A stretch of 64,000 nucleotides of DNA from Pseudoduganella plicata (GTDB lineage: Bacteria; Pseudomonadota; Gammaproteobacteria; Burkholderiales; Burkholderiaceae_D). The position numbers and the translations under genes are program-made. Below, in pieces: positions 32,238-41,346 of this stretch. Positions within the stretch are counted from its first letter, which is position 1, and every line of letters begins with the position of its first letter. The DNA is taken from contig NZ_CP038026.1 in assembly GCF_004421005.1 (NCBI RefSeq), positions 5,766,001-5,830,000 on the forward strand, in the 5' to 3' direction. The notes beneath the pieces are model-generated. The model saw only the letters and a list, made by a program, of their open reading frames with translations, was not told the origin of the DNA and made no database searches.

Positions 32238-33205
32238 GCGACCTGTCGCCGCGCAGTGCCGTGTTCCTGGAAGCGATGGGGGTCGGTCCACAGTGGCTGT
32301 TGCGCGACCGGCCTGTCGTCGAAGTCGTCGACATCGCCGCAGTCGAAGCCGAAGCCGAGCCGGTAGCAGCAGTGGCAGTGGCAGCGGTCGAGGCGATCGA
32401 GCCGCCGACCGTGAGCGCGTCGCCGCCTGCCGTGCCACCAGGCCTTGATACCACGTGGTTCGACAACGCGCCGCCGGCGCCATCGACGGCGCCCGCGCTG
32501 AAGCAGCCCGCCAGGCCGGTCGTGCCGGCGCAACGGGCGCCGGCCGCGCCGGCCGAGGACACGGCCTGGTTCGACACCGTACCGGCCGCCCCGGCACGTC
32601 CCGCTGCGCCGGCGCAGGCACGGCCGGCCGCGACGGACGAGGAAATCGCCGCCATGGACTGGACGGAGTTGCAGGCGGCCGTGCGCCGCTGCACCCGCTG
32701 CGACCTGGCGCGCACGCGCCGCGCAGCGGTGCCCGGACGTGGCGACGAAGCGGCCCGCTGGCTGGTGCTTGGCCCGGCGCCGACGGCGGCCGATGAGGAA
32801 AGCGGCGACAGCATCGGCGCGGAACCCGGCCAGCTGCTGGACAACATGCTGCGTGCGGTCGACCTGTCGACGCAGGCGGGCGCATACGTGACGTCGCTCG
32901 TCAAGTGCCGCGCCGTCGGCGACGACGGCAACGACCGCGCTCCGGCGGCTGCCGAACTGGCTGCGTGCCGGCCATATCTGCAGCGCGAGCTGGAGCTGAC
33001 GGAGGCGAAGCTGGCGCTGACCCTGGGTGGCGTCACGGCCAAGGGCCTGCTGGGCGCGGCCGCGCGCGGCCGGGTGCTGCAATATGGCGAGCTGCCCGTG
33101 GTGGCCACGTTCCATCCGGCCGACCTGCTGCGCCGGCCCGAAGACAAAGGTCGTGCCTGGGCCGACCTGTGCCTGGCCCGTTCCGCCGATGCCGGCCGGC
33201 GCTGA
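32234..33205 (+). CDS. family 4-type uracil-DNA glycosylase homologue with altered catalytic motif
   Basis: A 323-residue protein whose C-terminal 180 residues match the iron-sulfur uracil-DNA glycosylase family: four cysteines (Cys153, Cys156, Cys225, Cys245) in CTRC, VKCRAVG and ACRPYL contexts, and a late HPADLLRRP motif. The active-site motif, usually GEAPG, reads GPAPT at 180-184, so the acidic residue is replaced by Pro. Residues 30-135 are a low-complexity Ala/Pro linker containing two copies of a D-T-x-WFD motif (about 72-77 and 109-114). It overlaps rimI by 4 nt and the next gene by 17 nt. It may be inactive or repurposed. Confidence 0.85.
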   Translation: MSDLSPRSAVFLEAMGVGPQWLLRDRPVVEVVDIAAVEAEAEPVAAVAVAAVEAIEPPTVSASPPAVPPGLDTTWFDNAPPAPSTAPALKQPARPVVPAQRAPAAPAEDTAWFDTVPAAPARPAAPAQARPAATDEEIAAMDWTELQAAVRRCTRCDLARTRRAAVPGRGDEAARWLVLGPAPTAADEESGDSIGAEPGQLLDNMLRAVDLSTQAGAYVTSLVKCRAVGDDGNDRAPAAAELAACRPYLQRELELTEAKLALTLGGVTAKGLLGAAARGRVLQYGELPVVATFHPADLLRRPEDKGRAWADLCLARSADAGRR

Positions 33206-34178
33206 CAGCACCGGCTTTGGCGCTTACCAGGCGCAGTTCGCGCGCCGCTGGGGTCATCTCACGCGTCCCCACGTGCGCGCGCTGGCGTGGCTGCTCGATT
33301 CTCCCGACCTGCTCGATCCGACAGCGCCCGATTGGGCTGGCCGCGTCGCGGCGACCGGCCCGGCCGATCCCGCCACCGCCGCCTGGCTTGCCGCGCTGGA
33401 GGAGGAACCGTCGGCACTCGATGCGGCACTGGGCGACCGGCATTACTCGCGTCTCGGGCTGTACGCGGAAAAGCTGATGGCGTTTTACTTCGCGCAGCGG
33501 GGCGAACTGGTCGCGCACGGCCTGCAGGTGCGGGCCGCGCGCAACGACACGGTGGGCGAGTTCGACTTCCTGCTGGACGCGGGCGCCGGGCTGCGCCACA
33601 TCGAATTCGCCACCAAGTTCTATCTGCAGGGCAGCGTGGACGAGACGTCCGACTTCGACCTGCTCGTGGGCCCGAACCTGGCCGACACGCTGGGCCGCAA
33701 GCTGAGGAAGATCTTCGGGCAACAGCTGGAGCTGTCGCGCCATCCGGCCGCGCAGGGACTGCTGGACCGGCCCGTCGTGGCGGCGCAGGCCCTCGTCAAG
33801 GGCTGGCTGTTCTACCCGGACGGCCGGGCGCCGCGGCTGCCCGGTATCGGCCCGGGTCATTGCCGCGGGCGTTGGCATACACTGTCCGGCTTTGCCGCCG
33901 CGGCGGGCGAACGTTTCATCGTCATGCCGCGGCTGCAGTGGCTGGCGCCATTGCAGGTGCCGGCACAGCCGACGAGCGACGGTGCCGTGCCGCCCACGCC
34001 GCCGGCGCTGCACCGCGCCGACCTGATGCCGCTGCTGGAACGGAAATTCGCCGTGGACCGCTCGCCCGTGATGGTGGCGGCCGTGCGGCAGGAGGAGGGC
34101 TGGCTGGTGGAAGAGGCGCGCGCGTTTGTCGTGCCGGACGACTGGCCGGAACGGGCGGCGCAGCGCCGCCCGTTCTGA
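33189..34178 (+). CDS. DUF1853 family protein
   Basis: A 329-residue cytoplasmic protein of the DUF1853 family. Visible marks are GLYAEKLMAFYFAQRGEL, the nuclease-like stretch GEFDFLLDAGAGLRHIEFATKFYL (an E/D-x-F-D...E-x-A-x-K arrangement as in PD-(D/E)XK folds) and GPNLADTLGRKL. A nuclease role is suggested only by this pattern. ATG 33189 lies 17 nt inside the udg gene, so translation is probably coupled. It is the last gene of the tsaB operon and is convergent with lplT. Confidence 0.85.
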   Translation: MPAGADSTGFGAYQAQFARRWGHLTRPHVRALAWLLDSPDLLDPTAPDWAGRVAATGPADPATAAWLAALEEEPSALDAALGDRHYSRLGLYAEKLMAFYFAQRGELVAHGLQVRAARNDTVGEFDFLLDAGAGLRHIEFATKFYLQGSVDETSDFDLLVGPNLADTLGRKLRKIFGQQLELSRHPAAQGLLDRPVVAAQALVKGWLFYPDGRAPRLPGIGPGHCRGRWHTLSGFAAAAGERFIVMPRLQWLAPLQVPAQPTSDGAVPPTPPALHRADLMPLLERKFAVDRSPVMVAAVRQEEGWLVEEARAFVVPDDWPERAAQRRPF

Positions 34179-34181
34179 CCG

Positions 34182-35444
34182 TCAGTGTTTGTGCTCGCCG
34201 ATCAGCGCGAGCGAATCGTGCTCGCGCTGGTTGGCCGCGTGCAGGCGCATGATGAAGATCATCGTCCCGGCCAGGAACAGGCCGAACAGCACGATGATGA
34301 CGTTCAGTTCCAGGCGCATGCGCAGCATCAGCGAGTACACGGCCAGCATCGTCAGGATCGACAGGTTCTCGTTGAAGTTCTGCACGGCGATCGAGTGGCC
34401 CGCACTCATCAGGACGTGGCCGCGATGCTGCAGCAGCGCGTTCATCGGCACGACAAAGAAGCCGGACAGCACGCCGATGCCGATCAGCATCGGGTAAGCG
34501 ATCGCCGTGGAGTGCACGAACGCCATCCCCACCACCATGACCCCCATCGCCACGCCCAGCGGGATGACGGTCAGCGACTTGCGCAGCGTGATCATGCGCG
34601 CCGACATCACGGCGCCAATGGTGACGCCGATGCCGACCAGCCCCACCATCGTGGTGGCCTTTTCGTACGTCATGTGCAGGTGCTGCTTGGCCCATTCCAG
34701 CACGATGAACTGCAACGTGGCGCCCATGCCCCAGAACAGCGTGGTGACGGCCAGCGAAATCTGGCCCAGCTTGTCCTTCCACAGCGTGACGCAGCAGTTG
34801 GAGAAGTCTTCGATCAGGCGCAGCGGGTTGCGCTCCTGGTGCGGGTAGATGGCACCGGTCAGCGGAATGCGCAGGTTGAACAGGGCGGCCAGAATGTACA
34901 GCGCACCGACCACGCACAGCGCCGCCTCGTCCGACGTGGAGATGCCCGTGTCGATGGCGGGGAAGTCGAAGCCGAGCATGACGGCGGCAATCTTGTCGCT
35001 GACCAGCGCGCCGCCCATCACGGTGCCGAGGATGATCGAGCTGATCGTCAGGCCTTCGATCCACGCGTTGGCCACCACCAGTTTTTCCGGCGGCAGCAGT
35101 TCGGTCAGGATGCCGTATTTGGCAGGCGAATAGACGGCCGCGCCGATGCCGACGATGGCGTACGACGCCAGCGGATGCAGCTCCCAGAACAGCAGGGCAC
35201 AGCCGAAAATCTTGATCAGGTTGGCGATGAACATGACGCGGCCCTTGGGCAGGGAATCCGCGAACGCGCCGACAAATGCAGCCAACAGCACGTAAAACAG
35301 CACGAACAGGAATTTGAGCAGCGGCGTTATCCAGGCCGGCGAGTGCATCTTGGTCAGCAGATCGATCGCGACGTACAACAGCGCCGTGTCGGCCAGCGAC
35401 GAAAAGAACTGCGCTGCCATGCATGTATAAAAGCCACGATTCAT
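34182..35444 (-). CDS. lplT: lysophospholipid transporter LplT
   Basis: A 420-residue MFS-fold inner-membrane flippase that imports lysophospholipids for re-acylation. It has about 12 hydrophobic segments and LplT-like sequences at the N-terminus (GFYTCMAAQFFSSLADTALL), the loop DSLPKGRVMFIANLIKIFG and the GIGAAVYSPAKYGILTELLP segment. It lies divergent from alr, an arrangement common in betaproteobacteria. The acyltransferase-ligase Aas, its usual partner, is not next to it. Confidence 0.93.
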   Translation of the reverse strand: MNRGFYTCMAAQFFSSLADTALLYVAIDLLTKMHSPAWITPLLKFLFVLFYVLLAAFVGAFADSLPKGRVMFIANLIKIFGCALLFWELHPLASYAIVGIGAAVYSPAKYGILTELLPPEKLVVANAWIEGLTISSIILGTVMGGALVSDKIAAVMLGFDFPAIDTGISTSDEAALCVVGALYILAALFNLRIPLTGAIYPHQERNPLRLIEDFSNCCVTLWKDKLGQISLAVTTLFWGMGATLQFIVLEWAKQHLHMTYEKATTMVGLVGIGVTIGAVMSARMITLRKSLTVIPLGVAMGVMVVGMAFVHSTAIAYPMLIGIGVLSGFFVVPMNALLQHRGHVLMSAGHSIAVQNFNENLSILTMLAVYSLMLRMRLELNVIIVLFGLFLAGTMIFIMRLHAANQREHDSLALIGEHKH

Positions 35445-35560
35445 TCTGGATGCCTGAAAACTGATATCGGCTTGCTTTATACCATGAATAGATGCCTTTC
35501 CAAAGAAAACGGGCGCCCTTTAGGGCGGGCCTTCGGTAACGTCCGCACGCCCCGCTGCGG

Positions 35561-35566
35561 TACAAT
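35561..35566 (+). promoter_or_regulatory. -10 element of alr
   Basis: TACAAT at 30 nt upstream of the alr start codon. The -35 region is unclear. The sequence between lplT and this point is AT-richer and probably holds the lplT promoter on the other strand. Confidence 0.45.
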
Positions 35567-35595
35567 GTCGGCTTCGTAATTTTGCCGGAAATGTC

Positions 35596-36702
35596 ATGCC
35601 GAGGCCCATTACCGCTACCGTTCATCTCGCCGCGATGCGGCACAACCTGGCCCGGGCACGCGCCTGCGCGCCGGATGCGAAAGCGTGGGCCGTCGTCAAG
35701 GCAAACGCGTATGGGCATGGCCTGGAGCGCGCATTGCGGGGCTTTGCCGACGCCGACGGTCTGGCGCTGGTCGAATTCGACGGTGCCGTGCGCCTGCGCG
35801 AGATGGGCTGGAGCAAGCCCGTGCTGCTGCTGGAAGGCTGGTTCGACGCGGCCGACCTGGAGACGATGAGCCGCTACGATCTGAACGGCGCGGTGCACTG
35901 CATGGAGCAGATCGCGCTGCTGGAGCGGCACCGTCCCGCGCAGCCGCTGAATGTGCACCTGAAAATGAACACGGGGATGAACCGGCTCGGCTTCCGGCCG
36001 GAGCGGTTCGCCGAAGCGTACCGCCGCCTGCGCGCGATCCCGCACGTGGGCGAGATCACGCTGATGACGCACTTTGCCAATGCCGACGAATCGCAACACC
36101 CCTGCCTGCCGGTCCATGACCAGCTGCGCCGCTTTAAGGAGGGTGCCGCCGGCCTGCCCGGCCCGCGCAGCCTGGCCAATTCCGCCGGCGTGTTCCAGAT
36201 GCCGCATTTGCAGGGGGCGCTGGCGGGCGACTGGATCCGGCCCGGCATCATGCTGTACGGCGGCACGCCGGGCGGGCGCACTGCTGTGCAATACGGGCTG
36301 CTGCCGGCGATGACGCTGGCGTCCGAAGTGATCGGCGTGCAGGACGTGCGAGCCGGTGAATTCGTCGGCTATGGCAGCCGCTTCGAAGCGGAGGGCGCCA
36401 TGCGGATCGGCATCGTGGCGTGTGGCTATGCGGACGGTTACCCGCGGCATGCGCCAACAGGAACCCCGATTGTCGTGGACGGCGTGCGCACCCGCACCGT
36501 CGGCCGCGTCTCGATGGACATGCTGGCGGTCGACCTGACGCCGGTGCCGCAAGCGGGCGTTGGCAGCCGCGTCGTGCTGTGGGGCGAGGGCATGCCGGTT
36601 GACGAAGTGGCAACGGCCGCCGGCACGATCGGCTACGAGTTGATGTGCGCGGTAGCACCGCGCGTGGCGATGGTTGAGGATCGCACTTCCATCCTCATAT
36701 AG
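35596..36702 (+). CDS. alr: alanine racemase
   Basis: Interconverts L- and D-alanine for peptidoglycan. The 368-residue PLP enzyme has the cofactor lysine Lys35 in AVVKANAYGHG and the catalytic Tyr region ACGYADGYPR. HVGEITLMTHFANADE and the metal/substrate area GRVSMDM are also present. Length and motifs match the biosynthetic Alr fold. It is followed 27 bp later by radA in the same direction. Confidence 0.96.
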   Translation: MPRPITATVHLAAMRHNLARARACAPDAKAWAVVKANAYGHGLERALRGFADADGLALVEFDGAVRLREMGWSKPVLLLEGWFDAADLETMSRYDLNGAVHCMEQIALLERHRPAQPLNVHLKMNTGMNRLGFRPERFAEAYRRLRAIPHVGEITLMTHFANADESQHPCLPVHDQLRRFKEGAAGLPGPRSLANSAGVFQMPHLQGALAGDWIRPGIMLYGGTPGGRTAVQYGLLPAMTLASEVIGVQDVRAGEFVGYGSRFEAEGAMRIGIVACGYADGYPRHAPTGTPIVVDGVRTRTVGRVSMDMLAVDLTPVPQAGVGSRVVLWGEGMPVDEVATAAGTIGYELMCAVAPRVAMVEDRTSILI

Positions 36703-36729
36703 GAAGACTCACGGACACAGGACCGCCGC

Positions 36730-38103
36730 ATGGCAAAAGCAAAGACGAATTACACATGCAGCGAATGCGGCGGCACCACCAACAAATGGACGGGCCAGTG
36801 CCCCGCGTGCCGGCAGTGGAACACGATGGTGGAAACCGTCGTCGAGAGCGCCGGCAACAACCGGCTGTCGCAGGGCCACCAGGCGCTGGCGCAGACGGCG
36901 CCCGTGCTGTCGCTGCACGAGATCGAGGCGCTCGACGTGCCCCGTTTCGGTACGGGCATCGAGGAGTTCGACCGTGTGCTGGGCGGCGGGCTGGTGGCGG
37001 GCGGCGTCGTGCTGATCGGCGGCGACCCCGGCATCGGCAAGTCGACGCTGCTGCTGCAGGCGCTGGCGGAGATGTCGCGCGCGCGCAGCGTGCTGTACGT
37101 GTCGGGCGAGGAGTCCGGCGCGCAGATCGCGCTGCGGGCGAAACGGCTCGCCATCGATGCGAAGGACTTCAAGCTGCAGGCCGAGATCCAGCTGGAGAAG
37201 ATTCTCGGCACGCTGGCCGACGTCAAGCCGCAGGTGGCCGTCATCGACTCGATCCAGACGCTGTATTCGGATGCGCTGACCTCGGCCCCCGGTTCCGTGG
37301 CCCAGGTACGCGAGTGCGCGGCCCAGCTGACGCGGGTGGCCAAGCAGACGGGCGTGACGATCATCCTCGTTGGCCACGTGACGAAGGAAGGCGCGCTGGC
37401 GGGGCCGCGCGTGCTGGAACACATCGTCGACACGGTGCTGTACTTCGAAGGCGACAGCCATTCCAGCTTCCGCCTGGTGCGCGCCATCAAGAACCGCTTC
37501 GGCGCCGTCAACGAGCTTGGCGTGTTTGCCATGACGGAAAAGGGCCTGAAGGGCGTATCGAATCCATCCGCGCTGTTCCTGTCGCAGCACGACAACCAGG
37601 TGCCCGGATCCTGCGTGATGGTGACCCAGGAGGGCACGCGTCCGCTGCTCGTCGAGATCCAGGCGCTGGTCGATGCCAGCCACCTGCCGAACGCGCGCCG
37701 GCTGTCCGTCGGCCTGGAACAGAACCGGCTGGCGATGCTGCTGGCCGTGCTGCACCGGCACGCCGGCATCGCCGCGTTTGACCAGGATGTGTTCATCAAT
37801 GCCGTCGGTGGCGTGAAGATCACGGAGCCGGCGGCCGACCTGGCCGTGCTGCTGGCGATTAACTCGTCGATGCGCAACAAGCCGCTGCCGCGCGGGTTTG
37901 TCGTATTTGGCGAAGTGGGCCTGGCGGGCGAAATCCGTCCCGCGCCGCGCGGCCAGGAGCGCCTGCGCGAGGCAACCAAGCTGGGCTTCTCGATTGCCAT
38001 GATCCCGAAAGCGAACGCGCCGAAGCAGCCCATCGAAGGGATGACGATCATCGCCGTCGACCGCATCGACGATGCGTTCAACCGCTTGCGCGAATTGCAG
38101 TGA
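36730..38103 (+). CDS. radA: DNA repair protein RadA (Sms)
   Basis: A 457-residue RecA-like ATPase that promotes branch migration in homologous recombination. It has a C4 zinc finger (Cys10, Cys13, Cys24, Cys27), Walker A GGDPGIGKS at about 97-105, the RadA-specific KNRFG motif, and a C-terminal Lon-protease-like domain. It lies directly downstream of alr. The following PilZ gene begins 34 nt later and may be co-transcribed. Confidence 0.96.
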   Translation: MAKAKTNYTCSECGGTTNKWTGQCPACRQWNTMVETVVESAGNNRLSQGHQALAQTAPVLSLHEIEALDVPRFGTGIEEFDRVLGGGLVAGGVVLIGGDPGIGKSTLLLQALAEMSRARSVLYVSGEESGAQIALRAKRLAIDAKDFKLQAEIQLEKILGTLADVKPQVAVIDSIQTLYSDALTSAPGSVAQVRECAAQLTRVAKQTGVTIILVGHVTKEGALAGPRVLEHIVDTVLYFEGDSHSSFRLVRAIKNRFGAVNELGVFAMTEKGLKGVSNPSALFLSQHDNQVPGSCVMVTQEGTRPLLVEIQALVDASHLPNARRLSVGLEQNRLAMLLAVLHRHAGIAAFDQDVFINAVGGVKITEPAADLAVLLAINSSMRNKPLPRGFVVFGEVGLAGEIRPAPRGQERLREATKLGFSIAMIPKANAPKQPIEGMTIIAVDRIDDAFNRLRELQ

Positions 38104-38137
38104 CCATGCTTTCCAACAGTTAACCGGGGATGCGACA

Positions 38138-38461
38138 GTGAGCGAAGAACAGAGACAGAACGCGCGCAAGATCTTGCGCGCCCGGGCCATGCTTGTACTG
38201 GACGGCGCCGAGCCGATGCCGGCGCGCACGGTCGACATCAGCCTGGGCGGCGTTTCCGTCACAGCCGAGTACAAGGCGAACGCCGGGCAGACGGGCCAGG
38301 TGATGTTCGAGATGCTGGTGGACGGCAAGCCGACGGTGCTCAACTGCCGCGTCAAGGTGGCACACTGTATTTTCAGTGGCAACGGATTCAGGGTCGGATG
38401 CATGTTCCAGGGCGTGTTGTCGCCACAAGCGAACGCGGCCATTACTCGGTATATGAAGTAA
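38138..38461 (+). CDS. PilZ domain protein (cyclic-di-GMP receptor)
   Basis: A 107-residue single-domain PilZ protein. The cyclic-di-GMP-binding signature is present: an arginine-rich R-x3-R stretch in RKILRARAML, followed by DISLGGVSV (D/N-x-S-x2-G). It starts at GTG 38138 with GGGGA upstream; ATG codons nearby are out of frame or followed by stops. It sits between radA and an orphan fliD, both in the same direction. The GGDEF-EAL protein in this window shows the host has the second messenger. Confidence 0.88.
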   Translation: MSEEQRQNARKILRARAMLVLDGAEPMPARTVDISLGGVSVTAEYKANAGQTGQVMFEMLVDGKPTVLNCRVKVAHCIFSGNGFRVGCMFQGVLSPQANAAITRYMK

Positions 38462-38555
38462 CCTGTTGTTGCCAGAGTCGGGTAAAAACCGGTCTTTTCC
38501 GGCTTTTGATTTCTTGGCAGCATGAAATAATGGTACAGTCCATTCTGGAGGTTCC

Positions 38556-39944
38556 ATGAATACCAACGCCAGCAATATCCTCTCTTCTCTTTACGGCAAG
38601 CCTGCCGGCTCGACCACGGGCATGTACGGTGGCACGACTGGCGCCACCGGCGGCATGTCACCGGCCGTCGCGGCGCGCGTGCAGCAGGCGCTGCAGGGAC
38701 AGAAGGGCACCATCGACAAGCTCAACAGCAGCCTGACGCAGGACCAGACCAGGCTGTCCGGCCTGGGCCAGCTGCAAAGCGCGCTGGCCGCGTTCGGTAC
38801 GCTGGCGGACGGCATCTCCGGTGCCGGCCTGGCCACGTCGGCCACGTCGTCCGCCAAGGGCGTACTGGCGGCTGCGACGGGCGCGGGCGCAAAGGCGGGG
38901 ACGTACACGGTGGACGTGCGCCAGCTGGCGCAAAACCAGATCGTCAACAGCGCCACCCTGCCGCTGGCCGACAGCAAGCTCGGGACGGGCAGCCCGGCCA
39001 CGGTGAAGATCGATATTGGCACGTTGACGGCGGACGGCTTCAAGCCGGACAGCCAGGCCGGCAAGACCATCACGATCGACAGCGGCAACAACACACTGGA
39101 AGGCATTGCCAAGGCGCTCAAGGCGGCGGGTGTGGACGCGGCCGTTGTCAAAGGGGAGGGCGGTTATTCGCTGCAGGTCAAGGGCAAGGACGGCGCCGCG
39201 CAGGCGGTGCGCATCGGTGTGACGGGCGACGCGGCGCTGAAGGCAGCCATCGGTTTCGACCCGGCCGCACCGGAGGCGACGGGCATGAAGCAGGCGCAGG
39301 CAGCCCAGGACGCGCTGCTGACGGTGGACGGCAAGGAAGTCGCCAGCGCCAGCAACACCGTGGGCACGGCCATTGCGGGCACGACCTTGACCTTGACGGG
39401 CAAGGGCGCGACGAACGTTACCGTCAGCCAGGACACGAGCGGCATCGGCAAGAACGTCGCCGCGTTCGTCCAGGGCTACAACGACCTGACGGCCCGGCTG
39501 GCCACATTGCAGTCCGGCGCGCTGAAGGGCGATACGACGCTGACCAACGTCAGCAACCAGCTGGCGCAGCTGGTGCGCGTGGGCGGCGCCGTCAACGGCC
39601 TGGCGGACGCCGGCATCACGCAGGATGCCAAGGGCAACCTGGTGCTGGACGAGAAGAAGCTCAATGCGGCCATCGCCGCGGATCCGCAGGCAGTGACGAA
39701 ACTGTTCACCAACGATGGCCGCGGCATCGCCGACAAGCTGGACAAGAAAATCGACGCCTTTTCCGCGGACGGCGGCACCATCGCCCGCTCGCGCAAGCAG
39801 GTCACCCGCGAACTGGATACGCTGACGGAGCGCAAGGAAAAAATGGCCAGGTCGCTGACCGTCCAGGCGCAGGCGCTGGCGAATCTGTACACGATGCAGG
39901 AGCAGTCAGGCGGTACCGGGACGCTCCTCGATTTGCTGGGCTAG
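38556..39944 (+). CDS. fliD: flagellar filament cap protein FliD, orphan
   Basis: A 462-residue protein with the FliD N-terminal domain (about 50-150, coiled heptads followed by TYTVDVRQLAQNQIV) and C-terminal FliD domain (about 290-450, ending in a coiled coil). The internal region is Gly/Ala/Asp/Lys-rich, as in FliD and flagellin-like proteins. The first 35 residues are Gly/Thr-rich. No other flagellar gene is nearby, which is unusual since fliD normally sits with fliC/fliS. It may cap a second filament type or be a relocated copy. Confidence 0.82.
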   Translation: MNTNASNILSSLYGKPAGSTTGMYGGTTGATGGMSPAVAARVQQALQGQKGTIDKLNSSLTQDQTRLSGLGQLQSALAAFGTLADGISGAGLATSATSSAKGVLAAATGAGAKAGTYTVDVRQLAQNQIVNSATLPLADSKLGTGSPATVKIDIGTLTADGFKPDSQAGKTITIDSGNNTLEGIAKALKAAGVDAAVVKGEGGYSLQVKGKDGAAQAVRIGVTGDAALKAAIGFDPAAPEATGMKQAQAAQDALLTVDGKEVASASNTVGTAIAGTTLTLTGKGATNVTVSQDTSGIGKNVAAFVQGYNDLTARLATLQSGALKGDTTLTNVSNQLAQLVRVGGAVNGLADAGITQDAKGNLVLDEKKLNAAIAADPQAVTKLFTNDGRGIADKLDKKIDAFSADGGTIARSRKQVTRELDTLTERKEKMARSLTVQAQALANLYTMQEQSGGTGTLLDLLG

Positions 39945-39950
39945 AACGGG

Positions 39951-40063
39951 CTCATCAGCCGGATTTTGGGGCGCTTGAGAAGGGCCGGGTTCAGACCCGC
40001 CGGGTCTGAACCCGGAACTCATCAGCCGGATCGGTAACGCTTGAGAAGGGCCGCGTCTGACCC
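39951..40063. repeat. direct repeat with a 31-bp palindrome after fliD
   Basis: CTCATCAGCCGGAT and GCTTGAGAAGGGCCG recur at a 67-bp offset (copies from 39951 and 40018). Between them CCGGGTTCAGACCCG (39985-39999) and CGGGTCTGAACCCGG (40001-40015) form a perfect 15-bp stem with one central base. The block lies between convergent fliD and the patatin gene and may terminate both. Confidence 0.8.
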
Positions 40064-40077
40064 GAAGCCCGAATGCG

Positions 40078-41127
40078 TCAAGCGCGCAGCCCTTGATCGG
40101 CGAAGAACACCGGCGACGGGTCCAGCGTCGAGTGCGTGCCGACGGCATGCCAGTTTTCGCGCAGCCACGTCTCGGCTGCAGCAACGCCCTGGGCGTGCAA
40201 CTGCTGCAGGAACGGCAGATCGCCAATGAACTTGCTGGAGATAGCGTAGTTGCCCAGCACATCGGTGCCACTGATCAGGTGCAGCCGCATGGCTTCCAGC
40301 GCCATCGATGCGCCGCGTTGCTCGTCCGGCACGCCGCCCACGTGCGTCAGCGAGCTGATTTCCCGCACGAAGCTGATGTTGAACGCGACCTCGTTGGCCC
40401 GGTTGCTGATGTCCGCCATGCTGCGCGGCATCGTGGAGCGAGCGATCGGATTGTTCTGCACGACGATGACGTCGCGTGCCTCGCGTCCCTGTAATGGCGC
40501 CAGCGGTGGATTGGCGACGAAGCTGCCGTCCCAGTAGCTTTCCCCATCGACTTCCACCGCCGCAAACACCGTCGGCAGGCAGGCCGATGCGAGCAGGCGT
40601 TGCGCATCCATTTCCGCCCGCATGAACAGCTTGCCCGTGCCCGTGCGGACATTGGTAGCGGCCACATACAGCTCGATCTCCTCACAGGCGCGTACCCGTT
40701 CGAAGTTGATCAGGCTGGAAAAGATATTGCGCAGCGGGTTGTGCGTGACGGGCGTTTGCAGCACGGGGCCCATGATGGCCCCGGCCGCTTCCATCATGTG
40801 GTAGAGCGGGTTCGATTCCACCGACCAGCCGCCGCTCATGAAGTCGATGGGCGTGGGCCGGAGCGGGGTGAACAGCGCCAGTGTGCCAAGCCCTGTCCAG
40901 AAGCGACGCAGCGCGGCCTGAGCGCCCTGGCGACCGCCGCCCTGCGCGTAGCCGTCCGCCAGCACGACGGCGTTGACGGCGCCGGAGCTGCTGCCGCCGA
41001 TGGCGTCAATGGCGATATCTTCCTCCAGCAGGCGGTCAAGCACGCCCCAGGTGAACGCGCCGTAGGTACCCCCGCCTTGCAGGCCGAGGCTGATGGTTTT
41101 TCGAGTGTCGGTTTTAACGATATGCAA
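40078..41127 (-). CDS. patatin-like phospholipase
   Basis: A 349-residue soluble patatin-family acyl hydrolase. It has the oxyanion loop LGLQGGGTYGAFTWGVL, the nucleophile elbow GGSSSGAVNA and the catalytic Asp in YWDGSFVANPP. No signal peptide is seen. The start is a TTG at 41127 preceded by GGAGG at 6 nt; no ATG fits. The upstream region to 41346 has no coding frame I believe in. Substrate is unknown. Confidence 0.9.
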   Translation of the reverse strand: MHIVKTDTRKTISLGLQGGGTYGAFTWGVLDRLLEEDIAIDAIGGSSSGAVNAVVLADGYAQGGGRQGAQAALRRFWTGLGTLALFTPLRPTPIDFMSGGWSVESNPLYHMMEAAGAIMGPVLQTPVTHNPLRNIFSSLINFERVRACEEIELYVAATNVRTGTGKLFMRAEMDAQRLLASACLPTVFAAVEVDGESYWDGSFVANPPLAPLQGREARDVIVVQNNPIARSTMPRSMADISNRANEVAFNISFVREISSLTHVGGVPDEQRGASMALEAMRLHLISGTDVLGNYAISSKFIGDLPFLQQLHAQGVAAAETWLRENWHAVGTHSTLDPSPVFFADQGLRA

Positions 41128-41346
41128 GTGAACCTCCGTAGACTGTGCGGTCCGCGTCGTTGCGCGGGCTTGCGATGGAGTCTACCGGGGTTGCGGATGT
41201 TGCGGCGCAGCATAGCTTTGCAACGGGTGGATCGCTGCGGCCTGCACGTCGGGACGATCTCGAAAACACAGGTTCCGCAGCAAACCGTGGGACGGCACGG
41301 GCTGCTGCGGAGCCTTGCTCGGGCAAAGCGATTGCTTCAGGTGCGA

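Noticed and set aside
33922..36552. 876-codon frame crossing lplT, the alr promoter and alr
   Set aside because: It reads out of frame through three well-supported features and has no domain of its own.
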